64,000 bases of DNA from contig SVOH01000006.1 in the NCBI GenBank assembly GCA_015066515.1, forward strand, positions 43,569 to 107,568, read 5' to 3'. The notes under the pieces were generated by a model. The model searched no databases. It was not told the origin of the DNA and saw nothing but the letters and a program-made list of their open reading frames with translations. The position numbers were made by a program, and so were the translations under genes. This document shows, piece by piece, positions 52,340 through 60,963 of this stretch. Source of the stretch: Oscillospiraceae bacterium (GTDB lineage: Bacteria > Bacillota > Clostridia > Oscillospirales > Acutalibacteraceae). The number at the start of each line of letters is the position of its first letter. Within the stretch, counting starts at the first letter, position 1.

Positions 52340-54652
52340 TTATGGTTTTTCATAACCGCAATCACAATCTTCTGAATGCTTTTCGCGGTTATATGGCTCT
52401 GCACAATGCTCACATAACGTCCAATGATAGTTGTCGTTATAATATGTTTCGCCGCCACTATGCTGACCACGAGAACTAATAACTACATTATCGACAGGCT
52501 TGGTTAATGCTTCGTCCTTAAAGCAAGCGCTACAAGCGTCGCACTGCCAATATTCTATGTTACCGTCTTTTAAACAGTTGGCAGGTACACGCTCATAATG
52601 GGTTGCCGTAAGGTGACCCGTAGGAGCAATTAACACAGAAGATTTATCCGTTATTTCTGTTGTGCAGTTAGCATCCTCGTAATATCTGTTACAATCGCAA
52701 GAATAATACGCAATATTACCGTATTCAGTACAGGTTGGAGCTTTTGCTTCAACATACTTTGGATTGTGTTCGAGTGTGTTTGCTTTTGATTTTATAATCT
52801 CAAATTCATCAATTAGTGTTCCTGTTGTTTGATAGGTTGTAATCTTAAATGAAGTAGGTGTTACCGCAATGTTTGAAAATGCAGGGACCTTTTCTTGATT
52901 GGTAACAGCCGCATAAGTAGCATTTGGACTTACTATGTTATAGAATTTTGATCCTGTAGCACTATGGGCTGTAATATAAAGCACGCCGTCAGGGTCGGTT
53001 ACACTCCCCCCACCTGTTGAAGTATCAGGAGTAAGGTTATTCATTATATAACTTCTTGTGTATGTATGGTCGTGGCCCATAAGCACAACGTCAATACCAA
53101 GCTCAGTAAATACGGGAGATAGTTCGTTTCTTCTATTTATAATATCTGCGTCTACCGAATGGGAAGCAATACTATAAAGCGAATGATGGAATACTACTAC
53201 CTTCCACAAAACGTGAGGATTTTTACGCATTGCCTCTTCCATAAAGGCTTTGTGCTCGGCGGTGCTTTGCATCATAGTATTGATATTCATAAACAAAACA
53301 TTGTTATAAACATACCAATAATCACAGCCCGCACTACCGTTATATTTACCGTAATCTGTGGTGTTTGCGTGATTAAAATGCTCGTTGTAATTAGACGAAG
53401 CATCGTGGTTGCCCATAACAGGAGCTATCGCAAGTGAACTAAGATCGGGACTAAAGAAATAATTATACTGTTCTTCGCTGCTACCCGAGTTTACTTGGTC
53501 ACCGCCTGAAATAAGGAAGTGAGCATCTGGAAATTTTTGTGAAGCAACGTTTAAAGTGTTTATCCAAGCGTTCGCGTCAGCAATGTGTGAAGCAGTAGAG
53601 TTTGCCGCACCCGCAGTTGTGTTTGCGCCAATTTGTGGATCACTTAAGAATATAAAATTAAAATCTCCGTTAGCACCTGTTGAAAAGGTATATACTTTAG
53701 ATACCGTAGAATCATTTACCAAACGGTAAACGTACTCGGTGTCGGGCGCAAGATTGGTAAGAGTTGCCTTACAGTAGTTATAACCTTGGTCCTTAGATGA
53801 AGTTACTGTTGCGGTTGCGGTGCTGTATTCTGTCGGGAACATGTCGCCGTTTTTAACCGCGTACTGCACCGATGCCGAAGCTGATTTATACGGTTCGTAC
53901 CAGGTTATATTGCGCTGGGTTTCGTCTTCACCCATTGTAAGAGCAATGTTTTTTTCGGTAGGCATTTCACCGTTTGGGTCAATACTCATACTCTCGGCCG
54001 AAAACCAAATATCAGAGCTGCTGTTTGTAGCATTGTGAACTTCAATAGCTATTGTGTTTTCGCCAGATTTTAGCAAAGTTGCATCTACCGTAAATTCGCC
54101 CTTTAAAGGTGCGGTACCGGCTGAACCACCATAAGATAGGTTGGTTGTAAGGTCATCGGCATAAAAGCCCGCAACACGAGTTCCGTTTATATAAACAACG
54201 GCCGCATCATCATAATAAATTGTGCCGTTTAAAACACCGATTGCATCAGCATCAAGAGTAACTGTTGTTCTAAAGAAATATGTTGGAACGGTTGGTGCCG
54301 CACTACCGTCTATGTAGAGGTTTAACAACACCGTTGGAATAAACGATCCCGTGCTACTAAGGTCGGCAAGTTCACCTTTTTTGGAGCCGAATTTGCCTGC
54401 CGCAGTCTTCCAGGCACTATCATTAAATGAATTAAGCGCCCACGAGTGACGGTTGCTGTCCCCTGCCGACGGGTCGGTGCCATCATCAAGATAACTCCAA
54501 CTGGTGTTTTCGTCAACAATAGCTGTGGTTTTTGTTTCTGACGCTGTTGCTATTTGAGAATTAATTTCAACTGTTGCCGCTATTACAGGAACTGCAACCG
54601 CCAACAAACAAACAGCAAGCACAACCGCCAGAATTTTTTTAAGCTTTGTCAT
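52340..54652 (-). CDS. Secreted purple-acid-phosphatase-like metallophosphoesterase with CxxC tail
   Basis: A 770-residue exported enzyme. The signal peptide is MTKLKKILAVVLAVCLLAVA.... Residues about 40-230 form a beta-sandwich. A purple acid phosphatase fibronectin-like domain follows (about 235-325), then the calcineurin-like domain: FIFLSDPQIGAN (~334), SGGDQVNSG, MGNHDASSNY (~411), FHHSLYS (~490) and MGHDHTYTRSY (~523). The C-terminal 150 residues carry YYSCDCNRYYED, YWQCDACSACF and LCEHCAEPY repeats like those of the giant protein, with GH spacers, so both may share an anchoring or assembly partner. Probable role is extracellular phosphate release. It is 18 nt upstream of the giant gene on the minus strand. 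Confidence 0.88.
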   Translation of the reverse strand: MTKLKKILAVVLAVCLLAVAVPVIAATVEINSQIATASETKTTAIVDENTSWSYLDDGTDPSAGDSNRHSWALNSFNDSAWKTAAGKFGSKKGELADLSSTGSFIPTVLLNLYIDGSAAPTVPTYFFRTTVTLDADAIGVLNGTIYYDDAAVVYINGTRVAGFYADDLTTNLSYGGSAGTAPLKGEFTVDATLLKSGENTIAIEVHNATNSSSDIWFSAESMSIDPNGEMPTEKNIALTMGEDETQRNITWYEPYKSASASVQYAVKNGDMFPTEYSTATATVTSSKDQGYNYCKATLTNLAPDTEYVYRLVNDSTVSKVYTFSTGANGDFNFIFLSDPQIGANTTAGAANSTASHIADANAWINTLNVASQKFPDAHFLISGGDQVNSGSSEEQYNYFFSPDLSSLAIAPVMGNHDASSNYNEHFNHANTTDYGKYNGSAGCDYWYVYNNVLFMNINTMMQSTAEHKAFMEEAMRKNPHVLWKVVVFHHSLYSIASHSVDADIINRRNELSPVFTELGIDVVLMGHDHTYTRSYIMNNLTPDTSTGGGSVTDPDGVLYITAHSATGSKFYNIVSPNATYAAVTNQEKVPAFSNIAVTPTSFKITTYQTTGTLIDEFEIIKSKANTLEHNPKYVEAKAPTCTEYGNIAYYSCDCNRYYEDANCTTEITDKSSVLIAPTGHLTATHYERVPANCLKDGNIEYWQCDACSACFKDEALTKPVDNVVISSRGQHSGGETYYNDNYHWTLCEHCAEPYNREKHSEDCDCGYEKP

Positions 54653-55842
54653 AATGCTTCCTCCTTAAAATCAACCGTATTTTTAATCTTTAATTTTACA
54701 TAACCAAATGCACAAACAAAAGCGCTTATAGGTACTGTAAGCACTACTGCGACACTACCGGCAAGACCTTTTGCAACTTCAAGAGCTATATAGTTTGAAG
54801 AAATTAACTGATTATACTGCACACCATATGATACAAGAAGTATCAGCATTGCAACGCTTCCGCCCGCAAAAGCAAGTATGAGTGTGTTGGTCATTGTGCC
54901 TATCATATCACGACCAATATTCATACCCGATTTAAACAGCTCTTTTGAAGTAATTTGGGGATTAAGCTCTCGTATTTCATAAAGCGAAGCGCCTATTGAC
55001 ACAGCAACGTCCATTACTGCACCTAACGCGCTTATTACTACTCCTGCAAAAAGCACACCGCTAAGATTTAGTCCCGTACTCTGCGAAATAAGTGCAAGCG
55101 ATTCTGCCTCGTTCATAGAGGCACCCGATATATTAAGAACAAATGCAAACAATTTATATATAATACCTGCCGAAACTGTACCTATACAGGCGCTAATTAT
55201 ATTTAAAACAGTTTTACGGCTTAGTCCACTGATACAAAAACAAGTAACCGCTGTACTTAAAATTACGGTTATTATGGAAACAAGTATTCCATTGTTACCA
55301 TTATATAGCGAAGGTAATAACCAACAAATTACCGTACACATTGTAAAGCAAAGACCGATGCAGCTCATAAGGCCCTTTTTTTCACCAACAATTACAACAA
55401 GCAAAACAAATATTGCTACCAAAATCCAAACAGGAATTGCCCTGTCATAATTGTAAAGCGTGAAATACGGGTCGGCATTCTGCGGTGTGTCGGCGCAAAT
55501 GATAACACGCATTCCCTTATTTACAACAACGTTGTGTTGCACGGTTATATAGTTATCAATATCTACCGTTTCGTCCTTTAAATCGCCTTCATTTATTTTT
55601 ACCTTTATGTTTTGCACGCCGGTAATATATTCCCCGTCAGCACCCGAATAGGTTATGTTTTGGTCTACAACCTCGGTAACAGTACCACGAACATAGTGCA
55701 GGGTGCTTGTATCATACGCTTTATACGAATACTCTCTTTTATGAGTAGTAAGCGCCATAACAAGCATACTCAACAATATTGCGATTATCAGCAGATACTC
55801 TATCATCTGCTTTAAAGTAGGCTTTTTTAATGCTTTGCTCAT
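54649..55842 (-). CDS. YibE/F-family membrane protein
   Basis: A 397-residue YibE/F family protein. An N-terminal helix (about 17-35) is followed by an external domain of about 90 residues (VRGTVTEVVDQNITYSG ... MRVIICADTPQNADPYFTLYNYDR), then seven or eight helices from about 125. The segment ALGAVMDVAVSIGASLYEIRELNP and the GRDMIGTMTNTLILAFAGGSV stretch are family hallmarks. The function of YibE/F proteins is not established. ATG 55842 has AGAGGTG upstream; the earlier TTG lacks one. The stop overlaps the phosphatase start by 4 nt, so YibE/F-phosphatase-giant protein is one transcript. Confidence 0.85.
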   Translation of the reverse strand: MSKALKKPTLKQMIEYLLIIAILLSMLVMALTTHKREYSYKAYDTSTLHYVRGTVTEVVDQNITYSGADGEYITGVQNIKVKINEGDLKDETVDIDNYITVQHNVVVNKGMRVIICADTPQNADPYFTLYNYDRAIPVWILVAIFVLLVVIVGEKKGLMSCIGLCFTMCTVICWLLPSLYNGNNGILVSIITVILSTAVTCFCISGLSRKTVLNIISACIGTVSAGIIYKLFAFVLNISGASMNEAESLALISQSTGLNLSGVLFAGVVISALGAVMDVAVSIGASLYEIRELNPQITSKELFKSGMNIGRDMIGTMTNTLILAFAGGSVAMLILLVSYGVQYNQLISSNYIALEVAKGLAGSVAVVLTVPISAFVCAFGYVKLKIKNTVDFKEEAL

Positions 55843-55981
55843 AAATTCACCTCTGTTTGCTGGTAAATCCAACCAAAATTACACATAAAAAATAATATAT
55901 TTACAAAATATCAATTGTATTATATAATAAAACCGATGGATAGTCCTTTGAAATGTTGTTATATATTAGCACAAAATTGAG

Positions 55982-56815
55982 GTGATTTATACGAACTACA
56001 ATAGAATTTCAAACATTTTACACGAAATACCGGCTGAAGATATATACCCGATATACTTTCGTGTCAACAATACTGCCCATTCGCCAACATATCCTATGCA
56101 TTGGCACGAAAAAATAGAAATTCAATATATTATTGAGGGCACAAATATAGCCTGCTGCCAAAATGACATTATAGAAGCAACCGAAGACAGCTTTTACACT
56201 ATAAACAGCTCCGAAATTCACCAAAGTATAGGCGGCGTGCGACGCCACGCGATTATTCAGTTTTCTCCTTCGCTTTTTAAAAAAAATAATATTATTATAA
56301 AAAGATTGGTGCGCGACCAATATCTTTCTGAAATTATGCATAAAATGATTGACGAATATTACAATAACGATGAATTTAGTCAACACATTATTCAAGGGTA
56401 CGCACACCTTTTAATAATGCATATGTACCGTAATCATTCATACAAAACTATCGATTATAATCACTACGCGCAAAATCAAGCTATACTTAAAGAGCCTATA
56501 AAATACATACAAGACCACTATACGCAAAACATAACATTGCAAGAGCTTGCCACAATGGCAAACGTAAGTAAATATTATTTTTGTAATATTTTTAAAGAAT
56601 TTACGGGACAAACCTTTAAAGAATATCTAAATCACCTTCGTATAAATAAGGCTGTCGAATTGCTTGGAACCACCGATTTACCTGTTACAGAAATTGCGTT
56701 TGTGTGCGGATTTAATGACTCAAACTATTTTTCGAGAAGATTTCATCAAATAACGGGCAAAACGCCCTTAAAAACACGTGGGGATTTTAAAAGAGAAACA
56801 ATTAATTTAGATTAA
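55982..56815 (+). CDS. AraC-family regulator
   Basis: A 277-residue AraC/XylS-type regulator with an N-terminal cupin (PTYPMHWHEKIEIQYIIEG) and C-terminal double helix-turn-helix (ITLQELATMANVSKYYFCNIFKEFTGQTFKEYLNHLRINKAVELL ... VTEIAFVCGFNDSNYFSRRFHQITGKTPL). It is divergent from the YibE/F operon and may control it. The start is unclear: the nearest in-frame start is GTG 55982, but that GTG is inside GAGGTGAT, which looks like the ribosome site; at the ideal distance (55991) the codon is ACG. A bidirectional terminator follows. Confidence 0.88.
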   Translation: MIYTNYNRISNILHEIPAEDIYPIYFRVNNTAHSPTYPMHWHEKIEIQYIIEGTNIACCQNDIIEATEDSFYTINSSEIHQSIGGVRRHAIIQFSPSLFKKNNIIIKRLVRDQYLSEIMHKMIDEYYNNDEFSQHIIQGYAHLLIMHMYRNHSYKTIDYNHYAQNQAILKEPIKYIQDHYTQNITLQELATMANVSKYYFCNIFKEFTGQTFKEYLNHLRINKAVELLGTTDLPVTEIAFVCGFNDSNYFSRRFHQITGKTPLKTRGDFKRETINLD

Positions 56816-56824
56816 GGCTTATAC

Positions 56825-56863
56825 AAAATCATAACCGCCCGTTTGACGGGCGGTTATGATTTT
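56825..56863. terminator. Bidirectional terminator
   Basis: A 17-bp perfect stem, AAAATCATAACCGCCCG / CGGGCGGTTATGATTTT, between the AraC gene and the recombinase remnant. Confidence 0.85.
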
Positions 56864-57056
56864 ATTCTTCATCTTCATCAAAAGGAATGTCAGGCAATTC
56901 AATACCTATACTCGTAACACTCTCTAACCTTAGGAGTTGTCTATAATGGTTTATAGTTCCTTGTCTTAAATTTCTTTGACGACAGTAGTCTAAATATTTG
57001 TCACACCCTTCCTTAAAAGTAATAGATTTTGTTAATTTCATTTTTAATTTTTTCAT
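56862..57056 (-). pseudogene. Chimera of recombinase N-terminus and small acidic peptide tail
   Basis: The 64-codon frame begins MKKLKMKLTKSITFKEGCDK and continues YLDYCRQRNLRQGTINHYRQ, which matches the N-terminal core-binding (SAM-like) domain of phage-type integrases. After about residue 40 it changes to LLRLESVTSIGIELPDIPFD with an EDEE end, like the tail of the small peptide at 47182-47313. It is almost certainly a fusion left by deletion or recombination, not an active integrase. A ribosome site (GGAGGTTTTTT, minus strand) precedes it, so it could still be translated. Confidence 0.65.
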
Positions 57057-57089
57057 TGTAAAAAACCTCCATTTTCATACAAAAAATAT

Positions 57090-57127
57090 AGACACATCAT
57101 TGAAGATTACTCAAAAATGATGTGTCT
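57090..57127. repeat. Dyad inside the right end of the block
   Basis: AGACACATCATT (57090-57101) / AATGATGTGTCT (57116-57127). A weaker dyad with related ACACATCGTT lies at 46970-47011 near the left end. Confidence 0.5.
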
Positions 57128-57156
57128 AACTTTTTTAATATTGATTTTTTATAATA

Positions 57157-57184
57157 GGTCTTTTACATTTGCCCGAAAGTCTTA
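57157..57184. repeat. A-box repeat, right copy
   Basis: Contains TCTTTTAC and GCCCGAAAG (57171-57179); same orientation as 46890-46920. It lies 17 nt before the stop-codon end of the GGGtGRT gene. Confidence 0.5.
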
Positions 57185-57200
57185 AAAAGCTTGAAAACCC

Positions 57201-58202
57201 TTATTTATTAAGTGCTTCGTTAACTGCAACAGCACATGCAACAGTCATACCAACCATTGGGTTATTACCTGCACCGATAAGACCCATCATTTCCACGTGA
57301 GCAGGAACTGAAGATGAACCTGCAAACTGAGCGTCAGAGTGCATACGACCCATTGTATCGGTCATACCGTAAGAAGCAGGACCTGCAGCCATATTGTCTG
57401 GGTGGAGTGTACGACCTGTACCGCCGCCGGATGCTACTGAGAAATACTTTTTGCCCTGTTCGATACATTCTTTTTTATAAGTACCTGCAACAGGATGCTG
57501 GAAGCGTGTTGGATTGGTTGAGTTACCTGTAATAGATACGTCAACGCCCTCTTTGTGCATAATTGCAACGCCCTCACGAACGTCGTCAGCACCGTAGCAA
57601 CGAACCTTTGAACGCTCACCGGTTGAGTAAGCAGTTTCGTTTATAATTGCAAGCTCACCTGTATAGTAGTCAAACTTGGTCTGAACGTAGGTAAAGCCGT
57701 TAATACGTGAAATAATTTGTGCTGCGTCTTTGCCAAGACCGTTAAGAATAACGCGAAGTGGCTCTTTACGTGCTTTGTTTGCGCTACGTGCAAGACCAAT
57801 AGCGCCTTCAGCAGCAGCAAATGATTCGTGACCTGCAAGGAAAGCGAAGCACTTGGTTTCTTCGCGAAGCAACATAGCGCCCAAGTTACCGTGGCCAATA
57901 CCAACCTTACGGTCATCAGCAACAGAACCAGGAATGCAGAATGACTGTAATCCAAGGCCAATCTTTTCAGCAGCTTCAGCAGCAGATGCTACCTTGTCTT
58001 TAATAGCGATTGCACAACCTACAACATAAGCCCAAGCAGCATTTTCAAAGCAAATTGGCTGAATACCCTTTACAATACCGTAAGCGTCAACGCCTGCGTC
58101 GTCACAAATCTGCTTAGCCTCTTCTATAGAAGCAATGCCGTGTTTTGCTAGCTCTGCGTTTATTTGATTAATTCTTCTTTCATAGCTTTCAAATAATGGC
58201 AT
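57201..58202 (-). CDS. GGGtGRT protein
   Basis: The 333-residue protein carries the family-naming motif at SVASGGGTGRTLHPDN (about 254-269). It also has the conserved FAFLAGHESFAAAEGAIGLARSANKARKEPLRVI-type central segment and ends ...MVGMTVACAVAVNEALNK. Its biochemical role is unknown; in many anaerobes it is encoded beside an IscU/NifU-like scaffold, as here, which suggests Fe-S metabolism. It begins 18 nt after the scaffold gene stop with GGGAGGTAAC upstream. Its 3' end is duplicated at 46771-46863, which marks it as a probable integration target. Confidence 0.9.
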   Translation of the reverse strand: MPLFESYERRINQINAELAKHGIASIEEAKQICDDAGVDAYGIVKGIQPICFENAAWAYVVGCAIAIKDKVASAAEAAEKIGLGLQSFCIPGSVADDRKVGIGHGNLGAMLLREETKCFAFLAGHESFAAAEGAIGLARSANKARKEPLRVILNGLGKDAAQIISRINGFTYVQTKFDYYTGELAIINETAYSTGERSKVRCYGADDVREGVAIMHKEGVDVSITGNSTNPTRFQHPVAGTYKKECIEQGKKYFSVASGGGTGRTLHPDNMAAGPASYGMTDTMGRMHSDAQFAGSSSVPAHVEMMGLIGAGNNPMVGMTVACAVAVNEALNK

Positions 58203-58220
58203 AATCTGTTACCTCCCTAA

Positions 58221-58913
58221 TTATTCTTCACGTGGGTCGATGAGGCGAACTGCGTCATCTACACGTCCGTACTGGCCGCTTGCTTTTTCCAAAGCTTCGT
58301 TTGCGTCCATACCCTTTTTAATCATTTCCATCATTTTGCCAAGGTGAACAAACTTGTAACCGATGATTGTATCGTTTTCATCAACAGCACACTTTGTAAT
58401 GTAACCCTCAGCAAGTTCGAGGTAACGAGGACCTTTAACCTTTGTAGCGTAGGTAGTACCTGTCTGTGAACGGAGGCCTTTACCAAGGTCTTCAAGACCA
58501 GCGCCGATTGGCAAACCGTCTTCACTGAATGCAGTCTGTGTACGACCGTAAACAATCTGCAAGAAAAGCTCACGCATAGCGGTATTAATAGCGTCACAAA
58601 CAAGGTCAGTGTTAAGAGCTTCAAGCAAGGTCTTGCCAACCAAGATTTCAGAAGCCATAGCAGCTGAGTGAGTCATACCTGAGCAACCGATTGTTTCAAC
58701 CAAAGCCTCTTCAATAACGCCTTCTTTAACGTTAAGGCTAAGCTTACAAGTACCCTGCTGTGGAGCGCACCAACCGATACCGTGGGTAAGACCAGAGATA
58801 TCTTTAACTTCCTTTACCTGTACCCATTTGCCCTCTTCAGGAATAGGAGCAGGACCGTGATATGCGCCCTTAGCGAGTGGGCACATATTTTGTACTTCAT
58901 GTGAGTAGTTCAT
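58221..58913 (-). CDS. Iron-sulfur cluster assembly scaffold protein (NifU/IscU N-terminal-like)
   Basis: A 230-residue protein with an IscU-like fold at the centre: GWCAPQQGTCKLSLNVKEGVIEEALVETIGCSGMTHSAAMASEILVGKTLLEAL. Cysteines near residues 49, 56 and 77 are candidate cluster ligands. The C-terminal 90 residues (TYATKVKGPRYLELAEGYITKCAVDEND) are specific to the version paired with GGGtGRT proteins. The start has AAAGGAG upstream. It is the first gene of the pair. Confidence 0.87.
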   Translation of the reverse strand: MNYSHEVQNMCPLAKGAYHGPAPIPEEGKWVQVKEVKDISGLTHGIGWCAPQQGTCKLSLNVKEGVIEEALVETIGCSGMTHSAAMASEILVGKTLLEALNTDLVCDAINTAMRELFLQIVYGRTQTAFSEDGLPIGAGLEDLGKGLRSQTGTTYATKVKGPRYLELAEGYITKCAVDENDTIIGYKFVHLGKMMEMIKKGMDANEALEKASGQYGRVDDAVRLIDPREE

Positions 58914-58948
58914 AATATGTAACTCCTTTCAAAATTTCATACAAAAAC

Positions 58949-58977
58949 AGTATAGCATTTTTTTCGACAAAAAACAA
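58949..58977 (-). promoter_or_regulatory. Promoter of the scaffold-GGGtGRT operon
   Basis: On the minus strand TTGTTT (58972-58977) and TATACT (58949-58954) have 17-base spacing. Confidence 0.5.
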
Positions 58978-59010
58978 TACCGAAATTGCTAAAAATTTAA
59001 CATTTTCTTT

Positions 59011-60393
59011 TTAAGAAACTATAGTTTTTATCCAAGAACCGCGCTTTATAAAAATGTAACCTAAAATGCATTTTATAATGTTAAGCATCTGCACTATAAA
59101 ATATATAGTTAAAATACCAAGCGAAGTATAGCTTATAAGGCAAAATGCTGCAACCACGCTTACCACCCAGGTAAACACGCAATCAAAAATTAGGGTTATT
59201 ATCACCTTGCCGCCCGATCGCAAAGCAAAATACGATGAGTGCGCACACGCCTCGATAGGAATTGCAAGCGCCGTAATTTGCATAAGGGAGGTGGCAATAC
59301 TTTTGGCATTATCGCTTATATTGTAAATGCTTGGTATAAAGATTGCCGCAATAGCGTAAAGTATTGCCACAATTATACCAATAAACACCGAAAACGCTAT
59401 AAGCTTAAAGGTAGTATCAAGCACCTCTTCTTTGCTTTTACCAGCGCCCAAATCGTGACCGAGTAATATGCCTACCGCAATACCTACCGAGAAAAACGCC
59501 ACTGAGAAAACGTTAAAAAACGTTTGCGAAATATTGCTTGCCGCAACAACGTCAATACCTCGTTGCGCATATAGTCCGTTTACCGTTGCCATACCCGAAG
59601 CCCACAACGCCTCGTTTAGCATAAGGGGCATACCCTTTTTAAATATTTGTTTTATTAAGTTAAGCGATATATACGGACTTTTCCAAGCATCAATTATGAA
59701 CATGCACTTTTTTCGTTTTATAAGTGTATATACCACCAAAATACCAAGCTCAACAAAACGGGATATTACCGTAGCAATTGCTGCGCCGTTTACTCCAAGA
59801 CGTGGGGCCCCTAGTTTACCATAAATTAGCACGTAATTAAGCGATAAATTAACAACCACCGCCATAACACCGGCTATCATTGGAACCTTACTTTCACCTG
59901 TTTCTCGCAAAGTGGTACCATAGCACTGTGCTATAGTATACGGTATTAGGCCGATAAGCATTATATAAAGGTAGCTTTGTGCAAATGAAAACGCATTTGC
60001 CGCAAGAATTTTATTATCATTGGCCTTTAGGTATAGCATTATAAGATCGTCGTTTTTAAAGTACAAAAGCGCTACACCCAAAGTTGCAAGTAAGGTACAG
60101 AATAATATTTTGAATCTAAAGGTTTGCTTTACACCCTCTAAATCTTTTTTACCAAAATACTGAGCACCAAAAATTCCCGCACCCGAAATAGCACCAAAAA
60201 CACAAAGGTTAAAAACAAACATTAATTGATTAGATACCGCAACACCGGTAGACTCGGCTTGTCCTACACGGCCCACCATAACGTTGTCGAGCATATTTAC
60301 AAAGTTAGTTATACCCTGCTGTATCATAATGGGTATCGTAAGCAAAAATACCCGCTTATAAAATGCCCTATTCCCCACTAATTTATTTAACAT
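59011..60393 (-). CDS. MATE-family efflux transporter
   Basis: A 460-residue, 12-helix multidrug and toxic compound exporter. It begins VFLLTIPIMIQQGITNFVNMLDNVMVGRVG, the first MatE domain; the second MatE domain starts near QIFKKGMPLMLNEALWASGMATVNGLYAQRG. The length matches NorM/DinF-like members. It uses Na+ or H+ to extrude cationic compounds; the substrate is not predictable. There is no clear operon partner. Confidence 0.92.
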   Translation of the reverse strand: MLNKLVGNRAFYKRVFLLTIPIMIQQGITNFVNMLDNVMVGRVGQAESTGVAVSNQLMFVFNLCVFGAISGAGIFGAQYFGKKDLEGVKQTFRFKILFCTLLATLGVALLYFKNDDLIMLYLKANDNKILAANAFSFAQSYLYIMLIGLIPYTIAQCYGTTLRETGESKVPMIAGVMAVVVNLSLNYVLIYGKLGAPRLGVNGAAIATVISRFVELGILVVYTLIKRKKCMFIIDAWKSPYISLNLIKQIFKKGMPLMLNEALWASGMATVNGLYAQRGIDVVAASNISQTFFNVFSVAFFSVGIAVGILLGHDLGAGKSKEEVLDTTFKLIAFSVFIGIIVAILYAIAAIFIPSIYNISDNAKSIATSLMQITALAIPIEACAHSSYFALRSGGKVIITLIFDCVFTWVVSVVAAFCLISYTSLGILTIYFIVQMLNIIKCILGYIFIKRGSWIKTIVS

Positions 60394-60466
60394 AACTTAC
60401 CTCAAATGATCAATAATTAACCAAGTAAAGATTTTAGCATAAAGAAATATGTATTGCAACAAAAAA

Positions 60467-60491
60467 AGACAGGAAATTTCCCTGCCTTTTT
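60467..60491 (-). terminator. Terminator of the SOS-box gene
   Basis: On the minus strand GGCAGGGAAA / TTTCCTGTC forms a stem followed by T7; A- and T-runs flank both sides. Confidence 0.65.
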
Positions 60492-60546
60492 TTGCATAAA
60501 GAAAGAGTATTTTAAAATGACTGACGTTATCAAAACATAAAAACAA

Positions 60547-60744
60547 TTACGCGCGACGATCATTTACAGGATAATAGCTTTTTCTAACATTATTACCCTG
60601 TATAACCTTAAAGCGACGACGACGAAATCGCGCTGCAATGCGCTCTTCAAAAGCAATAAATCTATCTTCATGGAATACTGCCCATATAGCAAAAGCCACG
60701 AGAGCCATCTCAAATATTGTAAGTAAAGTTCCTTGTAAATTCAT
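60547..60744 (-). CDS. SOS-controlled small membrane protein (65 residues)
   Basis: I do not recognise a family. The product is MNLQGTLLTIFEMALVAFAI followed by WAVFHEDRFIAFEERIAARF and a basic stretch RRRRFKVIQGN: one membrane helix (about 3-23) and a positively charged cytosolic tail. ATG 60744 has AGGAGG at ideal distance; longer frames starting at 60816 would cross the promoter. A consensus promoter and a LexA box control it, so it should be induced by DNA damage. Small one-helix SOS proteins such as YneA and SidA block cell division; a similar job here is inference. Confidence 0.75.
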   Translation of the reverse strand: MNLQGTLLTIFEMALVAFAIWAVFHEDRFIAFEERIAARFRRRRFKVIQGNNVRKSYYPVNDRRA

Positions 60745-60758
60745 AAGTTTTCCTCCTA

Positions 60759-60816
60759 TCGAACATTTGTTCGATTTCTGTATTTTTATTATAATAAGTG
60801 TGTCGACATTTGTCAA
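60759..60816 (-). promoter_or_regulatory. Consensus promoter with SOS (LexA) box
   Basis: On the minus strand TTGACA (60811-60816), 17 bases, TATAAT (60788-60793). The dyad TCGAACA-TT-TGTTCGA (60759-60774) fits the Gram-positive LexA consensus CGAAC-N4-GTTCG exactly and lies just past the expected transcription start. Confidence 0.85.
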
Positions 60817-60963
60817 GCACTTTTTACATTTTTTATTATAATTTTTTCACTGTCCAAAAAACATCTCTGCGGCAAAATCTTAATCAGGCAAAAAAATAAT
60901 GACAAATTCCGGTAAATGTGTTATATTTAAGTTATAAATTGTATTAAATGAAGGGGTGTTTTT

